From NCBI RefSeq assembly GCF_042100115.1, contig NC_091273.1, forward strand, positions 1,240,001 through 1,304,000: a stretch of 64,000 bases of DNA, read 5' to 3'. The notes beneath the pieces were generated by a model. The model ran no database searches. It saw nothing but the letters and a program-made list of their open reading frames with translations, and was not told where the DNA came from. Positions 9,673 to 21,072 of the stretch are shown piece after piece (positions within the stretch are counted from its first letter, which is position 1; the number at the start of each line of letters is the position of its first letter). The DNA comes from Alternaria dauci. Taxonomy: Eukaryota; Ascomycota; Dothideomycetes; Pleosporales; Pleosporaceae. Made by a program: the position numbers and the translations under genes.

Positions 9673-12600
9673 CTAAGGATGGCCGTGCGGTTTACCTGAC
9701 GTATCCTCTTGGTTCGACGCGTTTTGGCTTGTAGAGCGAATCTTCTTTGCGTTCTCGTCATCAGAACTGGAGTGGCTGCTGCTTCCGTCCTCGAAGCCAA
9801 TGGTGCCATCCTTGGACTCCCGGCGCAGTCTATCCGCCTTATCTTTAAGGTACTGAGCCTGCTCAGCGGCTCTCTGCGCGCGGATTTGCTTCTTCCACAT
9901 GGCAGCGTAGTGACCGTTGCGATCAAGCAGCTCTTCATGCGTTCCCCGCTCCTGGACCTTGCCCTTATGCAAGACGAGGATCTGGTCAGCATGGGTGATG
10001 GTACTAAGACGATGAGCGATGATGAGCATAGTGCGGCCCTTGGCCAATGTCGTGAATGCTTCCTGGATGTGTTGCTCCGTCTCGGTGTCGAGAGCGGCAG
10101 TGGCTTCGTCAAGCATGATGATACGCGGGTTCTTTAGAATCGTGCGCGCAATAGCGACACGCTGCTTCTCACCTCCGGAAAGTCGCAGGCCGCGATCACC
10201 AACTTTGGTCTCATACTTGTCCGGAAATGTCATAATCTTGTCGTGAATGCTGGCAGCTCTACACGCCTCGTGCACCTGTTCGTCGGTTGCCTCTGGGTTT
10301 GCATACTTGAGATTATACATGAGTGTCTCATTGAAGAGCACCGTGTCTTGAGGCACAACACCAATGTGGCTGCGCACCGAGTCGATGGTAAGATCTTCAA
10401 CATCATGTCCATCAACCTGGATGCTACCAGACATGGTGTTGTAGAATCGGTAGAGCAGACGGAATACGGTCGATTTACCTCCGCCGGATTCACCAACAAA
10501 GGCAGTAGTCGTGCCTGGCTCGCAGTAAAAGTCGAGGCCTGTCAGCGCTGGTTTGCGCTGGTCATAGGCAAAGTGCACATCCTGGAAGCGAAGATTACCC
10601 TCACATGAGACCAAAGGTTGGGCATCCTCCTTGTCGACCACGGTAGGTTGCTCTTTGAACAGCTCAAGCATGCGTTCAGAGTTGATCATGGCAGACTGGA
10701 TCATCCGGTAAAAGGTGCCAAAGAAGTTGAGAGGACTTTGCAGCTGGCTCATGTACGTGAGGAGCGACACAAATCTGCCGACCTCGAGAATTCCGGCCGC
10801 AACTTGGTATGCTGCAATGAAGCATGTGACGAGTAGTCCGATCATGAAAACCATGTTCTGTGTGATGTTCATGATGTTCAGCGACAACATGACCTTGTAC
10901 TCGGCGTTCTGATACTTTTTAACAGCTTCACGGTAGCGGTTGAACTCGTACGCTTCGGCATTGAAATACTTGACCGTCTCATACGAGACCATGGAGTCGT
11001 TCCTGCAAAGGTTAGCCAGATGATTCAACCCACACATGGTCACTTACTTGACTGCATCTTCTTCTCTGTCGGCATTGACCATTTCTCGACGGATCTCGGC
11101 GCGCCACTGCGCCATGCGAATGGTCAGATAGATGTACCAAAAGGTGATGATGGCAATAACAAGCGCGTAGTAAGCATCGAATCTGATGAGGAAATAGGCA
11201 ATGGCAACTGCCAAATCGATGAGCATAGGCACCACTGAAAAGGTCACCTGCTCGAGGAACGTGTTGATGGAACTGCCCTTTCCCAAGGCGGAAAGGACCT
11301 CGCCTGTCTTTTTGCCGAGGTGGAAGTCCAGACTAAGACTGTGCACGTGCTCAAATGCCGCAACTGACAGTTCGCGATACGAGTACTGCGAAACGGGAAT
11401 CCACAAAGCGGATCGCGCCGCACCAAGTAGACCGTTGCTACCTTGCAGAAAGCGGAAGGCGATGTAGAACATGATGGCGGTCCAAGGATTTCCTTTCGAG
11501 GGGTCCTTGAGGCGGTCCACAATTTCACCTGTGAGATCCGGCACAACAACGTTGACGACGCGCTGCGCTAGGACGAGCAGGAAACACGCGATGACTACGA
11601 GCTGCAGCTTGCGATCCTTGGAGGGCCAGAGGTAGGGGAAGAAGACGTGGTAGCCTTTGATGTATTCCCACCAACTGCGCGCGGGTGCGCCAGTAGGCCT
11701 GCTCCATGCGGGCGGTGCACCCTCGGTGTGCTGGTGTTTGCCACCGACGGGGTGGACGGAGCCATACGAGCCGTTGGTGTGACCATTCTCCGCGTGACCG
11801 TTTTGATCGGCGCTACCAAGCAGGGAGGTATTTTCAGATGGGCTTCCGGACTCTCGCTGGGATTTGCGCTGTGGCACTATGACGAAAAGCACGTAGAAGG
11901 CGATGAGTGCGAGGAGCAGTACGATGCGAAGCAGGTCCATGGCCACCTCTGCGGACTCCCACTGGGTCATTCCAAATCGTAGTCGCTTGGCTGGCGGGCC
12001 CGCCGTCGGCTCCTTGTGAGGGTGCGTGTAAATGGCAAGCGAGAGGGCCACGAGCACGATTTCCAGCACTGTTGCCAGACTCCATGTTGCCAGATGCGCC
12101 TCGGTTGGAGATGGCTTGGAATCGAGGAGGGAGATGAGAAACAGACAGTAGACGAAGAAGGCGCCGACGAGGTAAATCTGAAGTAGTTAGCGAATTGCCA
12201 AAGTTTGGTGCTTGTTGTCGATGTTGTTGTTGTTGCCACCTACCACGACGGACTTGCCAGCCCACCAGTGCTCCTGCTTCTCAGCCAGGGCGTGGGCAAT
12301 GACTATGACGGAATTGCCGACAAAGGTAAAGGCCGTGGCCAACGAAACCCATTCGAAGACGCGCTTCTGGGTCTGCGTGACATCATCGTGGACGAGCTTC
12401 TTGACAAAGTTGCGGGTAGGATCGGTGGCAGGAAGCGGCTTTCCTCCAGGGCCGGTTGTGGTAGGTTTGGCGATATTAGTATTAGATTTAGAAGCGGCAA
12501 TGCTGCGAACGGTGAAGGCGGCCAGAAAGAAGACGAGCATAACGATGGGGTAGGCATATTGCAGGACGGCGGTGACGGTGCGCACGGGGCCGGCATAGGT

Positions 12601-12678
12601 CCATCTCTCGTGGTCGTGGCCGTGGCCGTGGTCGCTGTCGGGGGCGGAGACGGCGACCTGGAGCAGCGGACCGGCCAT
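9673..12678 (-). CDS. HMT1/ABCB6-type vacuolar or mitochondrial ABC half-transporter
   Basis: Three exons (12678-12244, 12177-11048, 11002-9673) separated by 66- and 45-nt introns encode 964 aa. The start is the ATG at 12678; the frame upstream opens only with GTG. An N-terminal extension with several membrane helices precedes the ABC membrane domain, as in HMT1 (heavy metal tolerance) and ABCB6. The nucleotide-binding domain has Walker A GESGGGKST, the Q-loop VVPQDTVLF, signature LSGGEKQRVAIAR, Walker B IIMLDEATAALD and the H-loop IIAHRLST. HMT1-type pumps move glutathione/phytochelatin-metal complexes into the vacuole. Histidine clusters near residue 15 (DHGHGHDHE) and at the extreme C-terminus (GKPHGHP) could bind metal. 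Divergent from RTC1. Confidence 0.92.
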
Positions 12679-13201
12679 GATGGAGCTTCTCTCCACTTGT
12701 CTGCGAGGCCCTGAAGCGAGGACTCACGGGTGGCAGAGACGGGTGGGCGAGGACGACAGGAAGGGGGAGATGGAGGTTATGGAAGAGAGACGCGGTGACA
12801 TGTTGCACGCTGAGACAGAGCCATGGGCGAGAGCTAGCACGAGTAGGCGTGTGGCGCACATGCAGCAGGCATTAGGCCTGTCCGTGCACGCCCGATGATG
12901 GATTCCATCCAGACCATGGCTCCCTGCCTGCACGTCGTCTGCATGGCCTCCCAGGGACGCCGGCCGAGTCGTGCACCATCAGCGTCGGTCCTGCAGCAGC
13001 CTGCAGCCAGTCGTGCAGCTCGTCACACTACCCTTTTGCTACCGTACCGTACCGTACAGTACAGTACAGTGCAGTACCGCACACGCTTCCCGACCTCGTT
13101 GCCCCTTCTGCACCCTACTGAGTGAGGAGCTGAGAGGCGTGTCGCTACCACCTACAGCTACCGCTACAGCTCGCCGCCCCTCGGCCTGGTGAGCTGCTCA
13201 G
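12679..13201. promoter_or_regulatory. divergent promoter region ABC transporter / RTC1
   Basis: 523 bp between divergent ATGs, GC-rich near the transporter and containing a 5-bp tandem repeat tract. No specific regulatory site is claimed. Confidence 0.45.
13040..13078 (+). repeat. 5-bp tandem repeat (TACCG/TACAG)n
   Basis: About eight imperfect 5-bp units alternating between taccg and tacag (one tgcag) lie 120-160 bp upstream of the RTC1 start. Confidence 0.8.
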
Positions 13202-16200
13202 ATGACTGAAAACCGTCGCACGTCAGCCGTCTCGTCGCCCAAGATACCACCGGCGCCGCCATTGCCACTGCCCAAGCAAAAGTCGCGCTCGTACTTTGAG
13301 CGCTTCGTTGCGCAGCCCTTGACGACTGCCTATGGATCCCGCCCACCCAGCGTGCATGCCCATGGCCCAGATGGCGGCCCTCCGAACCCTCTAGTCCCGA
13401 AACTTGCCGGGTACGTCTTCACTCTCACAGACTTTGAGGTATGCCCGCATGTCATGTACAGTAGTAGTCGACTCCCAATTGCCCCTCCTCTCATTGGCTG
13501 CCCGTTCTTACCCGACGTTCTCTCTCTCTCTCTCTCTCCCTCTCTCTCTCTGCACTTTGTTGTTGTTGTTGTTGTTGATGTTTGCCCCTCGCTCCTTCCC
13601 GAGGTCCCCTTGATGCCACCGCCTCCTTCCCTGCCTTGTTCCTTGCTCTTGCCATGTTTCTCAACCACGCGTGCATTCACCAATCTCACCTTCTCCTGCT
13701 AAACTCTCCAGCATCCGCACAGCCTATTCCCAAGATGCAAGCCACAAGACAGGCCTCGACATCTCTGCCCTCGACATCAACCGGGAACGCACCCATGCCG
13801 TCCTCGCTGGCAAGGAAATTCTAAAAACAGTCCGCGTGCAAGATGCCAAGATTGTCGACGAGACCAACCTGCGTGCTGCTGTTCTCAACTATGCCGACTC
13901 GCATGCCCGCCAGCGCGAAGGCTTGGGCATCCACGACGTAAAATGGTCCCATGGCCAGTTCAGCTCGCATATCGCAACTGCCGCTGCCAATGGCAAAGTC
14001 ATACTGTACGACCTGAACCGTGCAAGCGTCGAGCTCACCAGGCTGCACGAGCATACGCGTCAGGTACACAAGCTGGCCTTCAATCCTCATCAGGGCCATC
14101 TGCTGCTGTCTGCGAGCCACGACAACACCGTTCGTCTATGGGACCTGCGCGACATGCGCAGAGACGTCACCATCTGCCGCAGTCGAGACCACTATGCTGG
14201 CATGAATGGTGGCATCCGTGATGTCCAGTGGTCACCTACTGACGCCGTAGAATTTGCTTTCGGCACTGACAATGGAACCATACAGCGATGGGACTTCCGC
14301 TATAACAAGGGGCCCAAGCAGAAGATTACAGCCCACGACCAGCGCATCTGCACGTCCATCGATTGGCATCCCGACGGCAAGCATCTGCTCAGCGCTGGCG
14401 TCGATCGAACGGTCAAGGTCTGGGACTTCTCCATCACTGGGCGCCGCCAGAAGGCTGCTTATGTCCTGCACACACCATTTCCAGTCTACCAAGCTCGCTG
14501 GAGACCACCATACTGGTCCGACGAGTACCACGAAAAGGGCGCTTACCAGTGCACACAACTGGCCACGTCATATGACCGCGAGCATTCCGTCATCCATGTG
14601 TGGGATTTTCGTCGACCGTTCCTGCCATTTCGGGAGATCAATAAGTTTCCTAGTGCACCCTCCGATATGCTTTGGCACTCGCGTGACACCCTGTGGACTG
14701 TGGGGAAGGAGGGCGTTTTCCAACAAAACGATGTTCATCACGCCCCAAAAACTGTAGATCGGCGCAACTTGCAGGCTCTTGCAGTGTCGCCAAGTGGAGA
14801 AGTCGCCGCTGTTGCCCAAAAGAGGTCTCGGCAGCCGCCTTCTACAGGCTTGGCGTATACCGACGATACGTACCTTGGCCGTCCGCGTGCAAGCCGCCGC
14901 CATAGCCCTGAGAAGGGCAGTCTCAGAAGCTCAGCGGACGACAGTTTAGATGACAGCTTCCTCACGTCGTCAATGAAGCGGCATCATGGTCGCACCGCCA
15001 GTAACAGGTCATCCAAATCGTTTAGCAGTACCCCGCCCTCTGACATTGCACCCAAGGTCATGTTTCTCAGTGATTCCATGGTCGCCTATAGCGAGTCATT
15101 CAGACCAAATCAGGTAGCCATTCGAGGCATGTTGCCGGGCGTGGCCAACCCTCAGATCTTCGAGTATCTCGCACAGAAATACAAGACCATACCCCTTTCC
15201 GATCCGCCTGACTTGGATTCATTCCTCCGGTTGGAGAGGATCTTTGAGCAGAATGCCGAGTACGCACAGCGCGCAGCCTTCTATAGGCTCGCGCAGGCAT
15301 GGCGAATCGTTGGTACGTCCATTGCCGTGGTGACACGACGGCGTGCCGAGTCACACCGACAGCGAAGAAGGCTACAATCGCAGAACACAGCGCTCCGGCC
15401 GTCTGAGAAGATGCACCAAATGCCCTCTGAGCACATGGAGCTACACGAAAAGCGCCTGACGGTCCCTCCAAACCCTGCAGTACGAGCTATCTTAGGTACG
15501 CTAGAGAAGCCGACATCACCATCCCGATCGCCATCGATGCGAGAGAGTACGTCCAACCTCGCAACCCCTCTTGCTCGTCCAGTTATAAATCAAGCTTTCA
15601 ACAGCATGCACAGACCGGACCTGCTCGATATTGATCAGGAGGACATTGATCAGCTTCCCCCCGCTGTCACTGGGCCATTAGTCGACGCAAGCAAAACACT
15701 CGCACTGTCGCCAAGAACTTTCAGTGGGCCGCAATGGTACCACTCGGGAGACGACATTGACGAACGCCGTGCTTTGGTCGGCAGCTACCGCGCATCTCCC
15801 CGGATTCCGTTGAGTCTCGCGCCGAACAGCGCACAAGGCGTTAACATCAACGTCCCTCCACCATTAGAACGGCATGATTCTGGTGAAAGCTTTACTATGT
15901 TCTCTGCATCCTCGGATTCTCAGAAGGGTAACTCCATGCCAAGCTCCTTCGCCAGTACCAATTCACAAGTAGGCCGCGAGCAGGCCCTGTCAGATGATTG
16001 GCAAGCTGTGCAAGAACATTCCAGCTTTGGAAAGCCAAGAAACGCTGGGGATCGAGAGTTGGGCAAGAGTGTCTCGATATCTCCAACAACTGTGCCTGTG
16101 GGCAAAAGTATCGCTCACGCAAATCAACCATATTCACAAAGCTCAGTGCATGGGTTTGGTAGTGGAGAAGAGGCTGTTCGCAATATGGAACATCTGCGAC

Positions 16201-17492
16201 GAAATAACCAACTGTTCCGTCATGACAGTTCTGACTCCGAAGCGCTCACGAGTATCTCCTCGTCATCGTTTGAATTCAACGCAGAGATGGAGGCAAGCGG
16301 AACCATTGTGCCTGATGTCGAGGACGTGAGATCGCCGCATATCCCTAAGCCACCCGGTCCACCACCACACGCGTATGGGGGTGCGCCTCCGAATCTTGAC
16401 CCGACAGCCGAGGAAGGACTACTACTGTCTGACTTTGAGGCTGTGCACGTTGATGCCGAAGTTAGTTCCCCCTATTCGGTCATTGGGCTACTCAATCATC
16501 TTCTCGATTATCATACGGAAGCGTCGGATGCGCAGTTCAGTTCAGTTCTCATTTTGCTTTTAGCGCCGTTGTTACCACAAACTCACGGCCCCACTGATAC
16601 TCCAGGTATACATGTGGGGGACGTCTTGAACGCCTTCAGTGACACCTTTGTCTCCTTAGGACTAACCCAAGCACAAGCAAAAACCATACTTTCGACACAA
16701 CTGAGTCAAATAGTAGCTACTGGTATCAATCCCTACCAAGCAGAGTCCATTCTTCACACCTACCATGCGCAGCTACAGTCCTTGTCGCTTTTCAATTCCG
16801 CCGCTACCCTCCGCCGACTAGCGTATCCGGCATATCCCGCCGTCTACGAGCAAGCCCTGAAAGAAACACAGGTTGGCCTCCTATGCCTAAGCTGCAAGTC
16901 ACCGATCAACAACCCTAGGGACAAGATGCGATGCGAATCATGCAAGCGAACGCAGGCACCTTGCCCGATTTGCTGGGCCAAATACCCGGCTTTCGAATCG
17001 ATTACCGCAAAGAAGAAATCGAAGGCGAAGTCACGGTCGGCCTTCAAGGATAGAGGACATGGAAGACAGCGATCGTCCCTTTTGTCGCATCCAGACCATA
17101 ATGACGATCAAATCGCAGATGGTCCCTCGCCGACCACTCCTGCGAATTGGTCGTCACCTGCAGCCACACTCTGGACGTGGTGTCCACTTTGTGGACATGG
17201 AGGGCATTCAAATTGTCTATCAACATGGTTTGCCGACCCGGCACTATCAGACGGTGCATGTCCAACCGAGGGCTGTCTTTGCGACTGTGTCCAAGGCAAA
17301 CGCCGCGACGCAAAGATTCAGGAAACGTTACTCAAGAAAGCAGAGAAGGACCGATCGAAGATTGTGCGCAGAGGTGATGATTGGAAGGTGGGAGAGAGTA
17401 GAGCCGTGTCCGCGGTTCGGAGTGCTGCTCTCGACACTATTCCAGATCAACAGCAGCCGGATCCTGGAATTACAACACCGACTCGTCGGTGA
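13202..17492 (+). CDS. RTC1: RTC1/WDR24, SEA (GATOR2) complex WD-repeat RING protein
   Basis: Exon 1 (13202-13410) joins exon 2 (13712-17492) across a 301-nt intron with GTACGT donor and CTCCAG acceptor, giving 1329 aa; phase 2 at the junction yields LAGIRTAYSQDAS. About six WD repeats follow (for example HDNTVRLWDLRDM, VDRTVKVWDFS, VIHVWDFRRPF), then a long disordered middle region and a helical domain. The C-terminus holds a zinc-binding RING-like module with CLSCK...CESCKRTQAPCPICW and WTWCPLCGHGGHSNCLSTWF. This architecture is that of yeast Rtc1/Sea2 and human WDR24, vacuole-associated activators of TORC1 in the SEACAT/GATOR2 complex. The intron is several times longer than any other in the window. 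Confidence 0.95.
13517..13577 (+). repeat. CT and GTT microsatellites inside the RTC1 intron
   Basis: A (CT)n tract of about 34 bp is followed a few bases later by a (GTT)n tract of about 20 bp, both inside the unusually long RTC1 intron. Confidence 0.85.
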
Positions 17493-20051
17493 ATGACGGG
17501 ACGTCGCAGTCAACCTTATACAGTGCGACATCCGCGGTGCGACACTTTCCGGCCCGCAAAAATTCTCGACCATTGGCAATCGGCCCGACGACCACCATCC
17601 ACTGTGCATACCCATCCACTTACTATCTGTATTCGACCCGCAAACTCCGGTCTGACATCACCACACATCAAATTCTGCATCCTTTCTGTCGAAGAAAAAC
17701 TCGGATCCGCACATTTCAATAGGTCGGTGCACAATGAGGGAAGTGCCCGCATACTGCATAATCACACCGCTTGTATGCGCGCCAAGACTTGTAAGACTGT
17801 CCCCCTTTGAAGCGGCAGCCCGCTTCCCCGGATGCGGGAAGCTGACTTGAAAGTACGTGGGTCTGCCACGTGTATTCTGGTAGCGAGCGGGAATTAATGT
17901 GTATACTACGTGCTCTAGTCGGTAGTTTGGTGACGATGTTTGACTCTGGAGAGGCGGTGGGTATTTGGACAACGGCGATATCTGAGCGGACCTGAACCGC
18001 AAGGAATTTCGCAATAGCCGCGCTTACAGCTGTGGACTTTGATCAAAATTATGTCATCATATTGCGTTCGATTGCGGCAAAATTGAATTTGCCTGTGCGC
18101 ATGGGTGGTACCTACCGTGTGTACTGCATCCGCTCGGAAACAAAACGTAGGTTAGCGCCCTGCAGCCTTACCGTTGTCATGCGACTTACAATCACTCGAA
18201 CATATTACAAGGTGTCTATAACCGCATGTGCTTCTAGACAGGAAAAGCAAAATACATGAGCTTAAGGCGTCGGACGCTCAATAGTCGCCGTCTCCTGTTG
18301 AGTAATCCACGCTGACATCGAGTTTGATGATAGGTCCGTCTTGGACTGCGCGCTTCTGCGTGTGAGAAAGGTGCAAAGTAGGATTTGATCAAGGGGATAC
18401 TGTATTAGCTTCTCACTGACATACATCTACGCCACTAATGGAATGAAGCAGGTCAACGCACTCATATTTACCAAGGCTTGGTCAATTCTCCTTCATACTC
18501 AACTGCCTAGTTCAAGTAACACAAACATGAGGTAGACGAAGAGCGTACTACATCACCATAATCACCAGCCGTCAGTACCACCCACACGTACCTTTCGCTT
18601 TGTACCACACCCTATGCACGTACATGCAGCGCGCTCATCTGATCGGTCGCTAAGCCTCGTTATCGGTGAGCATTCTGTGCATTCCCAGCGGACCGCTGCC
18701 AAGCGTCGTTGCTGCATCCCCGCGATCCCAGTGATACAATATACGACTCTGTTGAGGATCAGTACTGCGCGTAAGATCCATGCTACAGGGATTGTATGGA
18801 CAGAAGTCTTCAGCAACAGAGTATTGGTGGCTACCAACACCCCTTGAAACTAACAGCATGGAGTATCTTCGGCGTGATCGGTAACCGGCGCGGAGTTGTT
18901 ACAAACCGATAGACGCTCGATACTTGTATGCCAGTACTGATAGTGTCGTCACATGTAACCTCAGTACTACGAGTGGGTGTCTAGACTTCTGATCTTGTGC
19001 AGAGATGCTGCCAAACTGACGACCCACTCCAAACTGACGCCAAGAGAGCCCACTAATTACCTCTACAGGTAATTTGCTAGGCTTTATAGGCAGGGATCTG
19101 CATCACTTTGTCGTCAATTATCATAACTGACGCCAAGGCAGCATGCGTACTCTTGTGCGTCAAATGTTACACAACAGCCGCACCACCCGCGTTGCCGGGT
19201 CCGCGATTAACATGTCATTGGCAGACATTATCAGTGGAACCATGGATTTTAGCGAGGTGTGGTGGGCTGGCTCGGTACATGGGCCAGAACATAGCGACAA
19301 TGCCCACCTTACATGCGATGCGTGCTCGAGATCAGGGGCCAGGTGTACTCGCGTCGGTTCGCACGCTGTACCATGTTGTAATGTAGGTTTCAGGGACATC
19401 CGCATCCAGACTTGTATGTTGTTAACAAACGCCTTCCTCGCATGCAGCAGTGACACACTGTGTATAACCACGCGGCCGTGTGTTACAGGCTCTTGCTCTA
19501 TGTTGCATCGGCAGGCTATCCATGTGCATGTCGCATAAAAAGCCTGTCGTGTATTTTGACGGTTCTGCAAGGCGGATGCGGTGCGATAGGGTGCAACTTG
19601 GGCAGCAACGGAGAAATCGGTATAGGAGGTAAGTGCTTTCCTGCAGGCGCTGATCCATGTACCTAGAAACGATGCGTAATCAGTTTGTACAGTAGGCACG
19701 TGTACCAATGCATTGCAGTATAGCGAACATGAAAGCAGCACGCCTAGCCGTCGTCAGAACTTCACGAATTCGACAGTATACATCACAGCCGAGTCTTGGC
19801 GAGGGCTGCGTAGTCGCATGAGACGTGACAAGGTTTGTGAATTTGATGGTATTCATGTCTCAACCGGTTCCCATTCCTCGTGATATCGTTGATCCGCAGG
19901 GGAAGGAAATGAAGGCCTGAGTCGCCGTGAAATGCATGCCTGCGCCCTTGAAGGGCAGTTCAGATTCCGAATTCCTGCTTCCAGTCAGCCGCAGCCCTCG
20001 CGCCCCACCCGTATCGCCATGTGCATACCTCAACTCCATATCCCCAACCGT
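17493..20051. other. gene-poor intergenic region
   Basis: 2.56 kb with no gene I can support. On the minus strand, a short exon-like piece ends at 18282 (acceptor CACACGCAG, then KRAVQDGPIIKLDVS and a stop) but no convincing partner exon was found. On the plus strand at about 19300-19420 a frame contains a Cys-rich CDACSRSGARC pattern resembling a zinc cluster. Short repeats include a 13-bp direct repeat aactgacgccaag at 19032-19044 and 19125-19137, with an 8-bp-arm inverted repeat between them (19055-19074). Confidence 0.4.
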
Positions 20052-20413
20052 TTACCTGCTCGCGCTCCAGACGGACTTGAGGAAGCCGTCCTTCTGTGCG
20101 AGCCTGTTGAAGCTGTCGTCGGCCTCGCCCATGGCGCGAACGAAACCACAGATGGCGTAGGCCTGGTTGTCGCCGGTGTAGCGGCCGTTCTCGTCAACCT
20201 TGCCAACGCTGATCTGGACAGAGGCGTGGTCCTTGGCCCTGATGATGCGTCCGGTGGCCGACTTGTAGGCATTAGTATCGCGTTTCGGCGTCAGGTAGCT
20301 AGTCGTTACTCACGCACTATATTATGTTAGCAGACCTTCATTGCGATTGCTGGCGTGTGGCTTACTTTGCGGGGGACGTAAAGGTCAACGAGCTCTCCGC
20401 GTTCGTTCTCCAT
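20052..20413 (-). CDS. RPS21: 40S ribosomal protein S21 (eS21)
   Basis: Exon 1 (20413-20366) encodes [16 protein letters not shown], the invariant S21 N-terminus. The last exon (20261-20052) encodes [20 protein letters not shown] through [10 protein letters not shown] and the stop, giving 86 aa against the usual ~87. Direct joining of these exons would lose the conserved cysteine of VPRKCSATGR. Between them lies TGC at 20316-20314, flanked by CTAAC...TATAG and GTGAGT, so a 3-nt exon supplies that cysteine (introns of 49 and 52 nt). The second intron would end in the unusual acceptor ACAAG. S21 sits on the 40S subunit and is needed for late 18S rRNA maturation. Confidence 0.92.
20314..20316 (-). 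other. candidate 3-nt microexon (Cys codon) of RPS21
   Basis: TGC bounded by a standard fungal 3' splice site (branch CTAAC 12 nt upstream, TATAG) and a consensus donor GTGAGT. It restores the family-conserved Cys17 without changing frame. Inferred from sequence and family conservation only. Confidence 0.65.
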
Positions 20414-20984
20414 TTTGATCGATTTGTGTGTTGACGGCGGGTGGTCTTGGGTGAGGCTTCGTGGGTGGTCGATGTCGTCGGCGTCAATGGAGGGCAATTT
20501 CGAGTGTCGCTTAGAACTGGTGGTTGGCACTAGCGCCGGATGCGGCTTAGTGTGACGCTCTTGGAGCTCTCATGGCAGTCGCAACCACGCCCACTACGGA
20601 CAGTTCCTGCATTTATGCAATAATGCGGAAGCTTCTTGCATGACATCTCAGAATATTGGTGCACTAGTCAACCGGTAATCTGCCAGCAAGGGAAAAAATA
20701 TCAAACCTGCTGCGTACACCCCAACAAAGTATGAGATAGAGCAACATGCGCACGTCTCCCAGCGTGCAGGCAAAGTTTGAAGAGAGATATGGCGTGACAG
20801 ATTTCTAGCAATGATTACATCAAAAACCTAGTAAGCCCTAATTATGCCTATTGCACAGTTCGGCTCCACAAGTTCCATCGACCTAACGATGCTGCAATGC
20901 GATATTGCACTGTACTTCTGCCACTAAGATCATAACCAGTCAAATTCTCAGCACCTCATCAATCGAACAACAGTTGAATTACCA
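20414..20984. other. RPS21 promoter/leader and intergenic sequence
   Basis: 571 bp upstream of RPS21 and of the tRNA gene; no gene or clear element identified beyond the presumed ribosomal-protein promoter. Confidence 0.45.
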
Positions 20985-21072
20985 GCATCGGTGGTTTAGT
21001 GGTAAAATTAGCCGTTGCCATCCGCTCCAGGACAATTTCGGCTAGCCCCGGGTTCGATTCCCGGCCGATGCA
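20985..21072 (+). tRNA. tRNA-Gly (anticodon GCC) with a 17-nt intron
   Basis: Acceptor stem GCATCGG pairs with CCGATGC at the 3' end with discriminator A. The D arm contains the A box (TGGTTTAGTGG), the T arm is CCGGG-TTCGATT-CCCGG (B box), and the anticodon stem AGCCG/CGGCT encloses loop TTGCCA plus a short intron and T. The intron (about tccgctccaggacaatt) sits one base 3' of the anticodon GCC, the canonical nuclear tRNA intron position. T tracts downstream would end pol III transcription. Confidence 0.95.

Noticed and set aside
13671..13711. Extending RTC1 exon 2 upstream as a separate 1273-aa ORF start
   Set aside because: That frame opens with TTG inside the intron; the spliced ATG at 13202 with GTACGT donor fits phase and gives a coherent N-terminus.
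18283..18860. Possible small minus-strand gene ending KLDVSVDYSTGDGDY
   Set aside because: A clean acceptor and final exon are visible, but no donor/upstream exon in matching phase could be established.
19160..19741. 193-codon minus-strand ORF
   Set aside because: Composition is not protein-like, overlaps an antisense Cys-rich frame, and no splice or promoter context supports it.
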